Below are positions 12,501-25,700 of a stretch of DNA of 64,000 nucleotides, one piece after another. The stretch covers positions 8,866,001-8,930,000 of the forward strand of contig JASJZH010000006.1 of assembly GCA_037178975.1 (NCBI GenBank). Direction: 5' to 3'. How positions within the stretch are numbered: position 1 is the first letter of the stretch; the number at the start of each line of letters is the position of its first letter. A program made the position numbers and the translations under genes. The stretch comes from Oscheius tipulae. Its lineage: Eukaryota > Nematoda > Chromadorea > Rhabditida > Rhabditidae. The notes under the pieces are model-generated. The model did no database searches and was not told the DNA's origin. It saw only the letters and a list, made by a program, of their open reading frames with translations.

Positions 12501-15500
12501 AGAAAGAGTCCTCGGTAGAGTCGAAAGACGATCGGAAAGAAAAGAAGGAAACCGAGAAGAAGGAGCCGGAGAAGAAGGAAAAAGAGAGGGAGAAGAAAGA
12601 ACCTCCCAAGAAGGAGGTAAAGCCCGAGAAAATTGAGAGAAGTCATTCGATTTCCGAGAAAGAGAAGAAGGAAAAGGAGGAGGTGAAAGACAAAGCCAAG
12701 GAACCAACTGCTGGCAAGAAAGAGGAGAAAAAGGATGAGAGGAAAAAGGATGAGAAGAGGAAGCCTGAACGAAAGAAGGAAGACTCGGAGAGTACAGAAC
12801 AGTCTGAGAAGGACAAGAAGGAGGTAGTCAGCAAGCCTGGACCGGTGAGTAACTTTTGCGAGCAAGTCCTTGCCTGGAGTTGAGTTGAATAAGACTGAGA
12901 GATTTTGTGAGATTGTATGACTGCGAGAATGATCTGCTGTCTAGATGGTACGGGAGAGAACTTTCAGTAGTGGGCCATATGAACATTTACCGAATGTACA
13001 GTTACCCATTTTCAGTCAGTCGAACAGAAGGACAAGAAGGACAAGAAAGAGAAGAAAGAAGAACCAGAACCACTCGAGCCGGACACTGAAGCTGAGAGCT
13101 CCAAGAAAAAGGTGGCTGCTCCGAAATATGCCAAAGGACCAAAAGGAGTCGTTGACAACGATCCGGACGGAGAATACAAACCGGCAGACTGGTATTTACA
13201 TATTTTTGTTTGTTAAACTCTCTTTTTTAGTTTCACTCAATTCTATTTGGGACAGAAGGTACGCGCCTACCATCTCGGCAAATGGTACGATGCTCGGGTT
13301 ATTGGTTTCGACTACGTTTCCGCAAAGGAAATGACCACTTTTTTGAAGAAATATGAAGAGGTAGTCTGTTTGAAACATGGACAGATAACGTTTCCAGAGC
13401 CAGAGAGTCCCGTGGCTGCCAGATGAGCTTTGCAACTATCTTCGAAAGTGCATTAATGATGCAAAAGTGTTTGTCCACTACTTGGGATGGAACAGTCGCT
13501 ACGACGAGAATATCACCCTGGCGAAGATCAAAGCCAGTAGCAAGGTAAACTATCAATCTTTTTCTTCAAAAGCTCTCTATAGGATCAAGAACATGGAATG
13601 GCTCAGTTCCGATTAGGTAATTGCAATGGGATCTTTCTACAGGACAGTTTCCTGCAAAAACTCAGCACTTGGGTCCGTGGCTGTGAAGGAATCGGTCTCT
13701 TGAAGAAGGAGACAGAAGAAGCCGCTAAGGTCTGTGGAATGGGAGGCTATCGTCCTCGAAGAGTTAGTGTCAGTCAGTACGAGCAGATCGAAGCTGCTGC
13801 TCGACAGAGACAACGGGCTCAACTGACTGCTACTCCTCGGTCGTCTTCCAATTCCATTTCTTCGCCTCCTCCTTCGGCGGTTACGGAAGAAGAAGCCAGA
13901 CCATCTGGTCCTGCTCCAGAATCTGAGAAGAAGAAGGAGTCCTCAGTAACAAAGAACGAGGCAGTCTCAGTGGCTTCTTCCACTCGCAGCGCCACACCAG
14001 CTGCAGAGTTGAAAAAGGAGAGCGAGAAGGACAAGACTCCCAAAGAACTGACACCGGTGTCGTCTCCAAAACCAAAAAGACAAAGAACAATCTCGACTAA
14101 CAGCAGTACCAGGACAATTTCTCCAGCTATCCAGGCGGCTGCTCCAGCTGTTCCCACTCCTCCTCCTACTAGAAGCATTTCTCCTCCGGTAAGAATCTAT
14201 CCACTTTGTAAATTTGCATGTTTCAGAAGCCACTAACTGCCCCGACCAAGAAATCTTCTAGAACAACTTCTATCTCCGAGGACGCTGTTCAGATGCCTCC
14301 TCCGGCCAAGAGTCCTGAGAAGAAGATCGAGCCGAAGGAAGAGGTGAAAGCAGAAGTTTTGGGCAAAACTAAGTCTCCGGAGCACGGTAAACTCTTTTCA
14401 AAACTTTGTTCATTCCATTTGTAGCCAAACTGAAAAAGACACCAGCTTTCGAGATTAAGGAACCTCTTGACGAAGAAAAGGAGGAACTTGAAATGGAAGA
14501 GTTTGAAGTTCCTGAGCCGAGTGGAGAAGAAGAAGTAGTCGAGGAAATTGTGAAAGAAGAGGTCGTTGAAGAGGAAATTGTAGAAGAACTAATGATCGGA
14601 GATATGCAAGGGAGGTCAATGCTTATTGGAATCGGTATTTTGGCTTGAGAGCCCAAAATGATAGTACTTCTCAGCTAAAACAGATGCGGATGCGTATGTG
14701 GAGGAGAACAAACAGGAACTTGAAGACGAGCATTTTGACCAGCTGGAAATTGAAGCAAAGACTCTTCTTGAGACTACTAGAGAAGAATCTGATACCGGAT
14801 CTAGTCCCACCACTCCAACACAGGATGCAGGTAAGGATTATCCTTCACTTAAAGCTGATAAACCCACGGTGCAGAGATTCTTGACGACACAGTCAGTCCA
14901 CACGTCATATCTCCTGCTAAAAATGTACGAGGACAGAAACGAAAGAGGCAGATCAACTCGAGGCACAGTCAAATGGTCGTGGATAAGAAGTACACGAATA
15001 AGAAGAAGGATAAAGTGGTAGAGGAGAACAGTGAAGAGGACGACGAGGACTGTAAGTACTTAGTGGATTCAGTTCTTTGTCTCTGAACCCCCTCCTATTC
15101 TATCTTTGACAGCTCAGTTTATTCGTCTGGGTCGACTCGTATCCATTATTTCTGTTTTTATCAGCCTGGTTGAGTCTGACGCAATTCACTCTTCTCTTCA
15201 CTTGCTCGAGCAAGCCGGCATGTTGATTAAAAATCGGCTTAGCTTAGGGCGATCTTATACCCATTCCTTTTTTATTATATTCCCTGCCACACCCAGTCGT
15301 CTTTGTCAACCTGTCCAAACCCATTGTCTTCTTGATCAGAAAAATCAGAAGGTTCATAGTTTAGTTGAAAAACCAAACTTTTCAGACTCATGGATCAAAA
15401 GGAAGAACATCATGTACAAGCAGCTCGAAGCTGACGGAACACTCAACGACTGCAGTTGCCTTGGAATCGTTGACATTGGCAAGAGAACTTCTCAGACTCA

Positions 15501-15739
15501 ATTTCTTTTTCCTTTCAGGTATTCTCATTGAGGGTCTCTCTCCAGAAGAACAAATCCCAATAATCGAGAAACGTCAGCTCCTCCTACGCGAAATCCATGC
15601 AAATGCAAAACGTGAAATCGCACTTTTGGAGAAACAGCGCAAAGCTCATAAGGACAAGAAAAGAGAGGAACGAGACAAGGAGAGACAGCTGGCTAAGGAG
15701 GGTTTGAGCTCCTCAGCAAGTTCCAGTATTGTGGCATGA
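9539..15739 (+). CDS. arid-1: ARID4/RBBP1-like chromatin protein (Tudor, ARID, chromo-barrel)
   Basis: ARID4 proteins are nuclear adaptors of Sin3/HDAC co-repressor complexes. Twenty exons join to 1343 aa: 9539-9548, 9595-9698, 9740-9899, 10090-10267, 10316-10463, 10839-10982, 11021-11181, 11221-11567, 12091-12283, 12325-12844, 13016-13191, 13231-13360, 13398-13544, 13583-14188, 14227-14386, 14425-14634, 14684-14830, 14875-15051, 15386-15478 and 15519-15739. The N-terminal Tudor region shows [20 protein letters not shown] and [13 protein letters not shown]. An RBB1NT-like segment follows ([20 protein letters not shown]). The ARID has [20 protein letters not shown] and [13 protein letters not shown]. 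The chromo-barrel has [20 protein letters not shown]. Very long Lys/Glu-rich and Ser/Pro-rich linkers fill the rest. The intron at 15479-15518 has a GC donor, inferred because only that junction keeps the frame. The intron before the ARID (11568-12090) is the longest. Confidence 0.9.
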
Positions 15740-17093
15740 TCGACGTGAATTCTGTATTATTTTTGGGATCTCAGTTTATAAACATGTTTTACTGGATTAT
15801 AGACAGACGCACGTTTTCAAGCTGAGTCTCAAATGCTCGAAAAGTGTAAGGTATCAAAGAAAAAGGTCCCCAGTTCTGTCCTCCGCTTTTTCCGACCACC
15901 GACAATTTTCTTTATACCCGCTAAACATTAGAGTGAATACTGAAACAGCTTCAAGAAGACTTTTTTTTAGCTAGTGATGCAGAGCAAAATATAACTTGGG
16001 CAGTACCACATTTAGATCGAGACCAAGCATTGACAGTTGTTGAACATTGCCATTCCCAACAAAAACTTGTACTGTATCTACGATTTAGTTGCTCAAAACG
16101 CTTTGTATTATAAACGATTATTCAAATAAAAACAAAAAGTTTTCCCTAATGGGTTATGATCTCCTGGCTTTTAAGTTTTACGATGACTTTTGTCTACTAC
16201 GTCGATCGATCTACAGCTGGGCCTTAAAATTGAGGCTCAATATTGTTTTGGAACAAGGATAGAAGAGAGTTGAAAGCGGGAGTCTTGCTGCAACAGGTAA
16301 AAGATGTTCTATGAAGTTGCAGCCTTTGATACAGTCTACAACTTTGCAATATATCACAAAGCTCGGACGTGATTTGATCTACTCGAAAATTCAGACAGAA
16401 GTCGCCGACTTCCAGCTCTTAATTAAAAACAAATTCAGACAGACTGGAGAACCGTGTCTCTTGATAATCTCTAGGAAGTTCTTGAACTCGGATAAGCTCT
16501 TCACATTTGGAAAAGAGATCTGCACCGAAACTAAATTCACTGCTCTACCTCGCTATTAAACCCTTTGTTTTGTACCGCAACCTGTATCTCTGTCTCTCTG
16601 TCTTTCTACCTATCGGTCTCTCTGTTTTTCTGTCTCTCTGTCTCTTTTGTCTCTGTGCTTCTGTCTCTTTATTTTCTTTCGACAGATGGAGTCACCTTAC
16701 ACTTTCTCTTTCGGAAAAATCCAATAGCAGCCCTCTTGCATTACCCTGTTCTCTTCTCTCGATCCTATTCAAAACTGGTAGAAGCAGACATCTTATGTGG
16801 TTTTCATTATTTTAATTGTCAGACTTTCCTAGAACTCTGATTTGAACGAGGAAAATGTCCAGCACCCAATAAGAAACGATGAGGAGAAGCGTCACGGCTC
16901 GTCTGTTTTTCACTCGTCTCATAGAAACAGAAACAGAGACTACATAAGATTTGCGAAGTTGGGAGCTCTTAAAGTGACGAAAAGGCGGTATGTCCTTGGA
17001 ACTTGTTTTCAAATGAACTGTTTGTCCGGTCGAGCTGACCAAGGTTGAAGGTCAGCAAACATACTTTCGACTTGTTATCGTTTTTCAGGCCAG
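15740..17093 (+). other. ARID4 3' UTR and intergenic spacer
   Basis: AATAAA at 16125-16130 is the likely poly(A) signal of ARID4. Position 16336-16347 carries one arm (ctacaactttgc) of a dispersed hairpin repeat found elsewhere in the window. A pyrimidine tract lies at about 16575-16690. No gene is supported. Confidence 0.5.
16575..16690 (+). repeat. Degenerate (TCTCTG)n pyrimidine repeat
   Basis: This stretch is made of imperfect tctctg/tctgtc units (ctgtctctctgtctttct and similar). It is simple sequence; the open frames across it are artefacts of the repeat. Confidence 0.8.
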
Positions 17094-17100
17094 TATATAA
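17094..17100 (+). promoter_or_regulatory. TATA box of the small secreted peptide gene
   Basis: TATATAA lies 33 bp before the start codon at 17133. With usual TATA spacing, transcription would start about 17120-17125 and leave a leader of about 10 nt. A ttttcag motif lies just upstream of the TATA box, so a trans-spliced leader is an alternative. Confidence 0.5.
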
Positions 17101-17132
17101 TACTGTCCATTAGCTGGAACATTCAACTCATC

Positions 17133-17377
17133 ATGAACTTCTTCGCTCTTCTCGTCGCTGCCCTCTGCCTCATCGCCGGAGCTTTTGCTCAAGCCGGAGT
17201 TGGACTTGCCGGTAATATTTATTCCAAGACTCATTAACATTAGCCTATTCAGGTAATGCAGCTGGAGTCGGAACTCAAACTGGAGTCGGAGCCGGTCAGG
17301 GAGGGCTCGGAGCTGCTCAAGGAGTTCAGACTCCTGTCGGAGGAGCCGGAGCCAATCTCGGAGGAGTTGGAAAATAG
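17133..17377 (+). CDS. Small secreted glycine/alanine-rich peptide
   Basis: Two exons (17133-17211 and 17253-17377) encode 67 aa. The N-terminus is a typical signal peptide (MNFFALLVAALCLIAGAFAQ) with a probable cut after AFA. The mature part of about 48 residues is almost entirely G, A, V and Q with repeats of the form GVGxQxGVGAGQ and ends NLGGVGK. There are no cysteines. Such short secreted Gly-rich products occur among nematode antimicrobial-like or cuticle/eggshell peptides, but the function is unknown here. The gene is compact, with a TATA box 33 bp upstream and AATAAA 30 bp after the stop, which suggests strong, regulated expression. Confidence 0.75.
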
Positions 17378-17406
17378 ACCTCAAGCCTCAGGAAAAAGAA
17401 TTGATC

Positions 17407-17412
17407 AATAAA
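17407..17412 (+). terminator. AATAAA poly(A) signal of the small secreted peptide gene
   Basis: AATAAA lies 30 bp after the stop codon at 17377. Confidence 0.7.
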
Positions 17413-17587
17413 CTTTCAACATGCTCATTGCATTATTTTCTCTTTTTTTTTGGCAGCTTCTTCTGCAGACGATAAGATCCATATGGTGGGCACTTTATGA
17501 AAGTAAAGAAAAACAGCATTATGGCGAGCCTATACCGCTTGTGCAATATTTTTGTGCTTTAGTGACAAATCTAAACTCATGTATTTT

Positions 17588-17662
17588 CTGTAAAAATTCA
17601 ATGAACTGGTCAATCGGTTAGCGCTCCGACTTCAAAACAAAAACGACTCGGGTTTGATTCCC
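17588..17662 (+). repeat. tRNA-like sequence (decayed tRNA or SINE head)
   Basis: A box-A-like tggtcaatcggttagcg and a box-B-like gggtttgattcccg are about 45 bp apart, with a short acceptor-like match (ggtca with tgacc). The anticodon arm between them does not pair, so this is not a working tRNA. A Pol III-derived repeat or tRNA pseudogene is most likely. Confidence 0.4.
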
Positions 17663-20600
17663 GCATGACCTAGATCTGTTTGTCCTTGAAGGAGCCCTCA
17701 AATACACTTTTTTGTGACTTTATTGCCCATATCCGACACATAGCCAGGCATACTTGACTAGGCTTCAGCCAAACAGGGAGACCGAGAGATGTCTGACAGC
17801 AAAAGCTGCCTTGAGCTGCTGGTTAGAAACCAATGTCGCACAGACGTGAATACTAAAATGTGTATATTTTATTATATTTGATCAACCGGCTCTCTACTAA
17901 TTGTGTTGTTTCTTGCAGGAGATAAGGAAGAAGAAAAGTTTTTTGAAGATGCGAGTTCAACTATGGCTGTAGACTTGCTTCTTATCAACAGACCAGCCAC
18001 ACAGTACCAGGTTGTTACTGCGCAGGTTAGTGGCTGTATTTTTTTTGAAAACATATATATGCCTAAACGTATTTTGCTTTAGACGATGAAAAGGCTTACA
18101 CATTGCGCGATTTTGGCAATCTGGAAAACAACCGGAGCCCCTGTCCAGTAGCGACCCCCACAGACAGCTGAATACAGAAACCTTAAAGCTTCAGTTACCG
18201 CCGGTAGAAAAACCAGCAATGCTTTGTAGAAAAGTCCCCTTGACATCCGTTTAATGCCTCGAAGAACAACTATCGATCTTCCAGTTGTGTTGAGTCCATT
18301 GACAATTCGGTAGCATTGACCTTTGATGGCCAGAATTTTTTACGGGAAAGATAAAATCAGACACTATGCCCCAAATCTCATAGTTGAGAAAATCCTGGAA
18401 ATACGTACATGTACAAATATTGTACTGCAGGTTTTAGAGCTTCACACTTGTTGAAATTTGTACCACCTAACTGTTTAAAGAGATCCTTGTCTTAATGGTC
18501 TTGTTTGTTTCCTAGCTTCTACAAAAGATATGTGAGAAAATATGTTTCCAAATGCAGAAAACGAGAGTATTCACATGGTTGGGTTAGGAGGTTGGCAAGA
18601 ACAAAGTCGCAGGGTGACAGAGACAAAGTTGGTGACTAGGTACTGCTTTACTCAGAAGCTAGAACCCGCCAGTTGTCAGCTAGTCAATTTTCTTTTTCTT
18701 TTCAGCCATCACCGAGATGCCGAAGAATGGAAAATCTTGAGATCTACGCTAGTCACATAGACTTGAAAAACGTAAAAAATAATAAAGACAGTTTTCTTTA
18801 GCCCTTTGTTCCTTGGAGGACACAGGAACATCAACAACGGCAGGCGACGTCAATGGAACGCGTCACGGACATATCCTACATAGGTCATGAAACAGGGAGA
18901 TCAGAATAGCTGAAAGTAAGTAGAATCGAGAGAGATTAGATCACTAGACATAACACACCAAATCGTCGCGCTTCAGGGCCTACTTGAACCACGGACAATG
19001 ACGGCTAATCATGTTTTTGATGTGCTCAGAACTGTTCTAATGTTTCTATTGTCAGTAGTAGCTAATGAACCAGTCTATAAATTCTATAAAGACTTATGTT
19101 TAGTAGCTAATACATGAAAAGTTTGCCAGTATTTCAGAAGTAATATTTAAATACTGCTTCTATGGATCTCTGTTCCAAGCCATAAAATCTCACCCGTCGT
19201 TTTTTCCATTGGTCGTAGAAGCTATCTACAACCACATAGCGTGCCATGTAGCCGATTGGAATTACGGACAGAGCAATATACGAGAATCGAGCCGTTTTGT
19301 CATCTCTGAACAGTATCGATCTTTAACCCAACTGCTGTTGTCTAACTTTACAAATATACTCTTCCAGAATATTGAGAACAGGGCGGATACGTACATATCG
19401 CAGTAATACCAGACCTATTTAATACGAAAAAAGGCTATGCACTTTGCCAAACCACGTGGAGTCTATGGTGGTGAGAAAACCGAAATCGAAGAACACCTTA
19501 ATCTATTCTATTCAAAGAAAATGAGATTTCTTACCCAGGAACAATATTCCGCTAAGAGAGACTGTAAAGCGGCGAAAGCACACTGAGAAATGACGACTTT
19601 TTGAAAGCGGGGTATGTTTTTCCGTAACCTGATTAACCCGCGGTAACTTTCACATACTTCCTGCTGCACCTTGACTTTTGTTATCGTCAGTAATTTAGTA
19701 TGCATTAGAAAGATTAAATTTGGTACAGTATTCTTTGTTCAAATGAAAACTTCCTTCTGGTGCAGCTGTCCTAATGATAAAATATTAATAAGTCAGGCTC
19801 CGAATTCTTTTGTTCAGATCGGGGATACTTTCATGCAAATTTTGACGAAGGCTGTGGAACTTTTCGGCCATCCAATGATTTCGGCAAATGTGCCAAGGCA
19901 CTTGCATCGTTGTTGAATTTTTATCAACAAGTCTTCCATCGTTTCTGGCCATCTGCAAAAATATATTCTTGTGTTGAAGACCCAAGACTATTTAGTTCAT
20001 ACAGTTTTAACAATGGGCTGTGGGAAGAAAAGACGGATGGTATCGTTCGGATAACCTTAAACTTTTGGATAATTTGTGAGAAAGCTCAATTTTCTTGCTC
20101 ACATACATGTTTCAGCTTTGTGATTTTCAGCAAAGTTGTAGCTTGTTATACCTCTACAACTTTGCAAAACATCGCGAAGCTTAAAAATGCCGTGGTTACC
20201 GACAAAACTAGCAAATTGAACGAAAAAAAAGATATTTTCAAAAGTTTCTACGGGCTTGCGCCAAGACAATACGAGTGAGCCATAAATAAAGCAAAACTCA
20301 AAGATAAACTCATCAAAGCAAAACTCCAACCTACCCAATCGAAGGCCCTGATAAGGAAATGCCTTCTTACTTTTCGATACGGAAAGAGCATACCAAATAC
20401 TTGTACAAAACAAATGTTCAGATCCCAAGTATGAAATTTTCGCATACCACACTCTTTTGGTAGCAACCACCAAGGTTTTTCTGATAATGATAGATTTTTA
20501 CTGCTGTTCCTGTCAAAGGAAAAGATCCTCGAAAAGATCAAACATTGTTGAAAAAAGCAGCTTTCAACCTGTAGAAACTGAAAGACATGACTAATTGCAT

Positions 20601-22716
20601 ATGGGAACTGGTTACAAACCAACTTGTAGTCAAAACTGATCCCAGATGATGAGAGCATGCGGATGAATCGGCCACTGCAAACACTCCAGAGTCCGAATGA
20701 GCCGCCTGCAGACACCCTGTTCAGAAGTGATTACCCAATCGAGCTGGCTCTTTATTATATTTCACATACATTTGATATTCTTCTACCCTAATAAGCTATT
20801 CTTCACTAAATAAGTATTAAAAAACTACAAGAATCGAGTCTTTTTTGTAGTCATTCGTTTCTTGTCTTGACCGCGGGCCCAAATCTGATTGTATAGCCTT
20901 GTTCATGCTTTGCACGGCGTCTAATCTGTTGACTTATTTGTTCTGCCCAATGTCCTGTCCCCCAGTTCTTGACGAGTCTTTCGCGTGTTCACACGTGGCT
21001 CTCCGTGTCCAGCCGGTTGCTCATCTCTTCACCTCTGTGTCGGCCTTCTTCACATCTCTTCTTCACGTATGAACCTATCTTTTCCCAGCAATCTCTCACC
21101 ACCTTTTATTTCATTTTCCTGTCGGGGGTCACCGATGACCTACTCGGAGCCGTCTGAGTGTCTCTGAAAGTGCACCAGGACAAAATTACCGGCAAATAGT
21201 CGTGTACACAGTGTCCTCACAAGCCTCACTCTCCCGTTCCTGCATTTCTCTCCGAGATCATCTCACCTTTTTTCAGACGACAGATGTCGTGTGAACTGTT
21301 TGTACCCGAGGTACGCGGCTCCCGTAATTGTTCTGTTTGTAGGAGAACATTGAGGTTGGTCCAATTTTTTGAAGGACTCTCATGACTGATCTCTAATCGC
21401 TTACAAGTAAACCTTCTAGGGAACACCAGCCAGATGCAATTTACGTGGAGCCGCGCAAGATCTTCAGTAATTCCCGGCCATCACCAGCATCTCCGAATGG
21501 GTCAGTCTATCGTCATTGAGCTGGAGCCACAGCTCTGTATTTGCTTTAACGGTCACTGTGATTGATAGAAACCGCGCTCTCCTCCAAGGGCTCAATTGCT
21601 ATTGCACCAAACACTTGAAAATTTCCTGCCTGGGCGTAGGGTTTGAAGATGATCCAGAATGTTCGCCTGCATAACTTTTAAAACCTTATCATATCTTCCA
21701 GCTTGGTTTTTGTTTTTTCAAACAGATTTATCCGACCAAACAATCGATGTAACTTATACACTTCCATATTGTGCGAACTCCAGCTCAAGTAATCAGTAGC
21801 TTCATTTAAAAAGAGTTTTAGGTTTTACGGTTGGCGGTTCAGACGAGCCTTATGTCGTGTAATAGTATGGCAGAACATTGTCATAGAATTGTAGCAGATG
21901 AAGTACCTGTCAGTTTTACTTTACATATTTCTGTACAGGTCCTTTCCTATGGTATGAAACAAATACGATGCTATATACTATGATATCTCTTGGGTATCAT
22001 AAGACTAGAATAACACAGTGACTGAAATTCAGAGTGCTGCTTCGAAATCCTTAACGTCATTTAAATATTTCCTTATAAACCTTTATAACCCTTGCCATTT
22101 ACATCGAGATTTCTTGCAGTTTACTGAGATTACAGCAGTAGCCTGACTCTTTTAAATGACTTTGATTTACAAGTATTTTTCATAATTCTTAGAGTTTATC
22201 TATCCTTTTGGCTGTCCCAACCTTCAACTGTGTTTGAAGATTTTATGAATTCACTTTTTCATACACTCTCAACATCTTATCTATTTGTTTCAGTCGGAAA
22301 ATAACTGAGTAACACCGTGGAACTTTGTTAATCTCACGCAGTATTTCTTTAAACAGCTCTTTCCCAGTAAATAGTTCAAATCTCGTGAGTATCGACAGTA
22401 ATCCGAGAAAATCAGGGCATTGGTGGCAGTCTTTTGTTTACGCATGTGTCGCCTGACTGTTTGCCCCCAAGTCGCAATTGCGATGGCAACCGTTATCGCC
22501 ATTGACGATTCTCCTAGGTAATTTTCTATCGAAAAGTCGAATGTTTAACATCGTTTTTTCCCCTGAGGAAATCGTTTGGAAACGAGGTTTTTGGCACTTG
22601 CCAAGCCCGCGCTTGAGTGCAATCAACGTGTGTACAGGCTGGGTTTTTAGCCACGCGCACTAGCCTATAATGCGTAAAATTCCGGGAGTCGCTGTTTGCC
22701 TCAGGGATAAGCGAAT
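17663..22716 (+). other. About 5 kb without a recognised gene
   Basis: Open frames here are short and have no recognisable protein content; the longest are on the minus strand near 20.1-20.7 kb. A hairpin repeat lies at 20130-20165. This may include the promoter and leader of the pseudokinase gene. Confidence 0.4.
20130..20165 (+). repeat. Hairpin repeat, 12-bp perfect arms
   Basis: gcaaagttgtag (20130-20141) and its exact reverse complement ctacaactttgc (20154-20165) flank a 12-base loop. The sequence aaaacatcg follows. The same arm recurs at 16336, 55463, 55643 and 56513. Confidence 0.75.
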
Positions 22717-25700
22717 ATGGCGACTGTGGGGCAATGTTTGTGTTGCAGCATGAGCCTTGCCACTTCGCAAAACTCGGCATTCTCACCATACGCGCGACCC
22801 ATTGCTCTAACATCGGCTCAGCCGCCCATTCTTCGTCCGCAGCCACGACTCGCCGTCCCGGGCTTCCAGTCACCCTTGTCACAGGTAAGCCACCCTGACT
22901 ATACAAACTCATAGTACATATTGTAGGAGGATCGCTCCGACTCTTGTATCTACAAGAAGATTCGAGGCAAACGCAAAGAGCGAAGCTGTAGTGTCGGTGA
23001 TATCAGGTAGGATATTTTGTTTTGCTGTCTTACATTGTGTAGACGTCCCCTTTGAGCCAATGCCGAGCCACTTAAGCCGGCTGTCATCAGCTGCTGACAG
23101 TCTCTAATATTTACCTACAAATCTTTTCCCCTCCAGCCAACAATCTACCACTGTTGTCTTGAATGTAAGAATATCTTCCTGAATCTAGTTAAGACCATGT
23201 CATCATCCCACGTGGTCAATTTTCTGCCCGCGCATTTTTGCAAACATTTTCTAGTGGGGTGGTCCTCTCTGCGAACCACTAACCACTTCATTTCCGTGTA
23301 ACCGTTATCTTTGAACAACTCTTTGTAGATCGTCAACTCCTCCACCGGAGGAACAGACGCAATCCCGACGCTGGTCCCCAGTGCCCGTGGTCGAACGCTC
23401 TGCAGACTTTAAGAAGATTCTGCAACGATTTCAGGTCGGTCTTGTTTTTACCCTTGTCTTGCCGCACTCATCCTCTCTCTAGCTCCATGACCTCACTTGA
23501 GTGTTATCGCAATAGTTTGTTCGACACAGTGCGCGAGAATACTTAGACAACGGTGCTCATTCCAGTCGGCTGATCAACCACCAACTCCCACCAGATCGCA
23601 ATCTCCGCAACACGAGAGCCCAATGAGTCCGACAGCGACACGCGAATTGTGGAGTCCGATACGATCCATCAGGTAAGGCTTCGAACTCTTACGTTACAAG
23701 TCTCTACTCTTGTGCTCAATCGAGGCTAGGTAACAAGAGAGTATTGGTATACAGACACTCAGAACATGACTCCACTCTTGCCCTAGTTGGTGATAGAATC
23801 AGATACAAAGTGACCGGGTGACAAAGACAAGTCAAACGAGTTAACTATGGAGGTAGAGGAGTCAGAGCCTTATATCATCTTAAGGGACGCTTGGTCACCT
23901 GCCCAACCTCCAGTCCAGACGCGCGACTGGAGCCCAACTCAAAGAAGTTCTGGAGGTTTTCGAAGCAGTCCCATCTCACGAAACACTTCGCTTCGTTCCC
24001 GACTAAGCATCTCTTCCCCACTCAGCTTCCTACCAACAAGAGAATGCTCACCACGATCGGTAACTCGACAAAAGTTGCGTTGGCAAAACAGTTTCAGGGC
24101 CCTAGCCCTTCCTTAATCCCACTTCGTGTAAGCGGATCGTCTTCAGAAGAAGGCGACGTAGAGCACAGCCCTCTGTCTCATACTGGCTCCACGCCAGAAC
24201 CCGTTATTCACCACAAACCGATGGCTCCGGTGATTCCAATTCCAAAGAGAAGATCTCTGCCCGGAAGGTGAGTGTACTCTTCCTGTCGCTGTTCCTCGTT
24301 CCTGAGAGTTTAACAACTGTTCCTCTTCACTTTTTATCACGGCAGCCCACACGCAGGAACTGTTTGCCAAACCAAGGAAGAAAGACTTATCCCGGTTGTC
24401 TTTCAGGTGGATCAAAGAAACCGACATCGATGAGCCGATGTCCCTGCCACCAATGTCTCCTCCAATCGGATCGCCACTGCACGTCATGTCACAGGAAAAC
24501 ATCGCAAAGAGCATCGACGGGGAGCTCAAGACCAAGACGGTACGGGGAGGCAATCCCGAATGAACAGAAGTTTAGAGCCGATACGGCGGAAGCTGTCGAA
24601 GAGTCCTTAGTGGCTTAGACCACAATTCTAATCCGAGCCCTAGTGGTGTTTACGTTCGCCGTAGTCGGTCCAAGGACGAGAGGCCCCATCATGCTAATTC
24701 TGTCAAAAGTCTTAGTGGGTCCAGTACGGAAATAAGGAACATAGTGAGACCATGTTTTGTAGGTGGCTCGGTCTCCCACATGCACCACATCCCAATCTTC
24801 ATGTCCTCGGAAAGTGTTAGAGACTCTCCCAGAGAAACCTCCTCCATCATTACTGACTTTGAGGCCAGCAAGCAACATCAGCAAATTTCTCTGGCACATG
24901 TCCAAACACTGTCATTGGTTGCTGACAGGCTGGCAGAGGACATGCGGTACCAAAACATAAGATTCAAAGTAATAATGTTTCAGAAGAGGTGAAGAGCCTG
25001 TTTCTAGAAACAGACTCTCTTCCCTGGACTTTTCCCACTTTATAGTCTCACCCCAGCCCGTGCTGACCAAGGGAAAGAGTCTTTTCTACAATGCTGTGCT
25101 TCCAAGGCACAACAATACTGATTACCCTGTCACTCTCATGGTTTGTGGCTTGTCTTTAGGGCATAATCTGCTTTCAGATCGCTCCATGCTCCCAATACGC
25201 TCCTCTCATGAGAAACGGAAACTCTCAGCTCTTTGCAGCCCCAAGTTTCTTAGAGATGGAGGATCATGACGGTTCCATCAGAAGATTCCTGGAAGATACT
25301 GGTACCCATAATTTGGATGGCAGGAACACTAAGGTTTGCAGGTTTTCGATCATTACATGTTCGGTTTTAGGTAATCGCCATGTCTCGTCTGAACCTTTGT
25401 TCTTTCCACTCATTGGCTGCTCACTACTTGAGCGAGGTATCACAGTTCGCAACGGGAACACACTGATCGTTTACAGAGAATGGAGAGATCAACTCACGAA
25501 GAGCTTGTTTGTTTCATAATGCTGCAACTTTTGTCAGCGCTAAAAATGCTGCAAAGCGATGGGGTTGAAGCACTGAGTGCCAACTTCAAGGAGTTCCTGT
25601 TAGCGTACAGATTCCTTCCCCACGATTCTCAGCCACCCATGAGAGAGTTCCCAAGACTCATCTTCCTTCCAGTAAGGACACGACAAGACAATAAGACATC

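Noticed and set aside
12349-12865. Long minus-strand ORFs over the ARID4 Lys/Glu-rich exon
   Set aside because: They are shadows of the purine-rich coding strand (Leu/Phe/Ser-rich translations of aag/gag repeats) and have no splice or start context.
17588-17662. Functional tRNA gene
   Set aside because: A and B boxes are recognisable, but the anticodon stem does not pair and the acceptor arm is only partly complementary.
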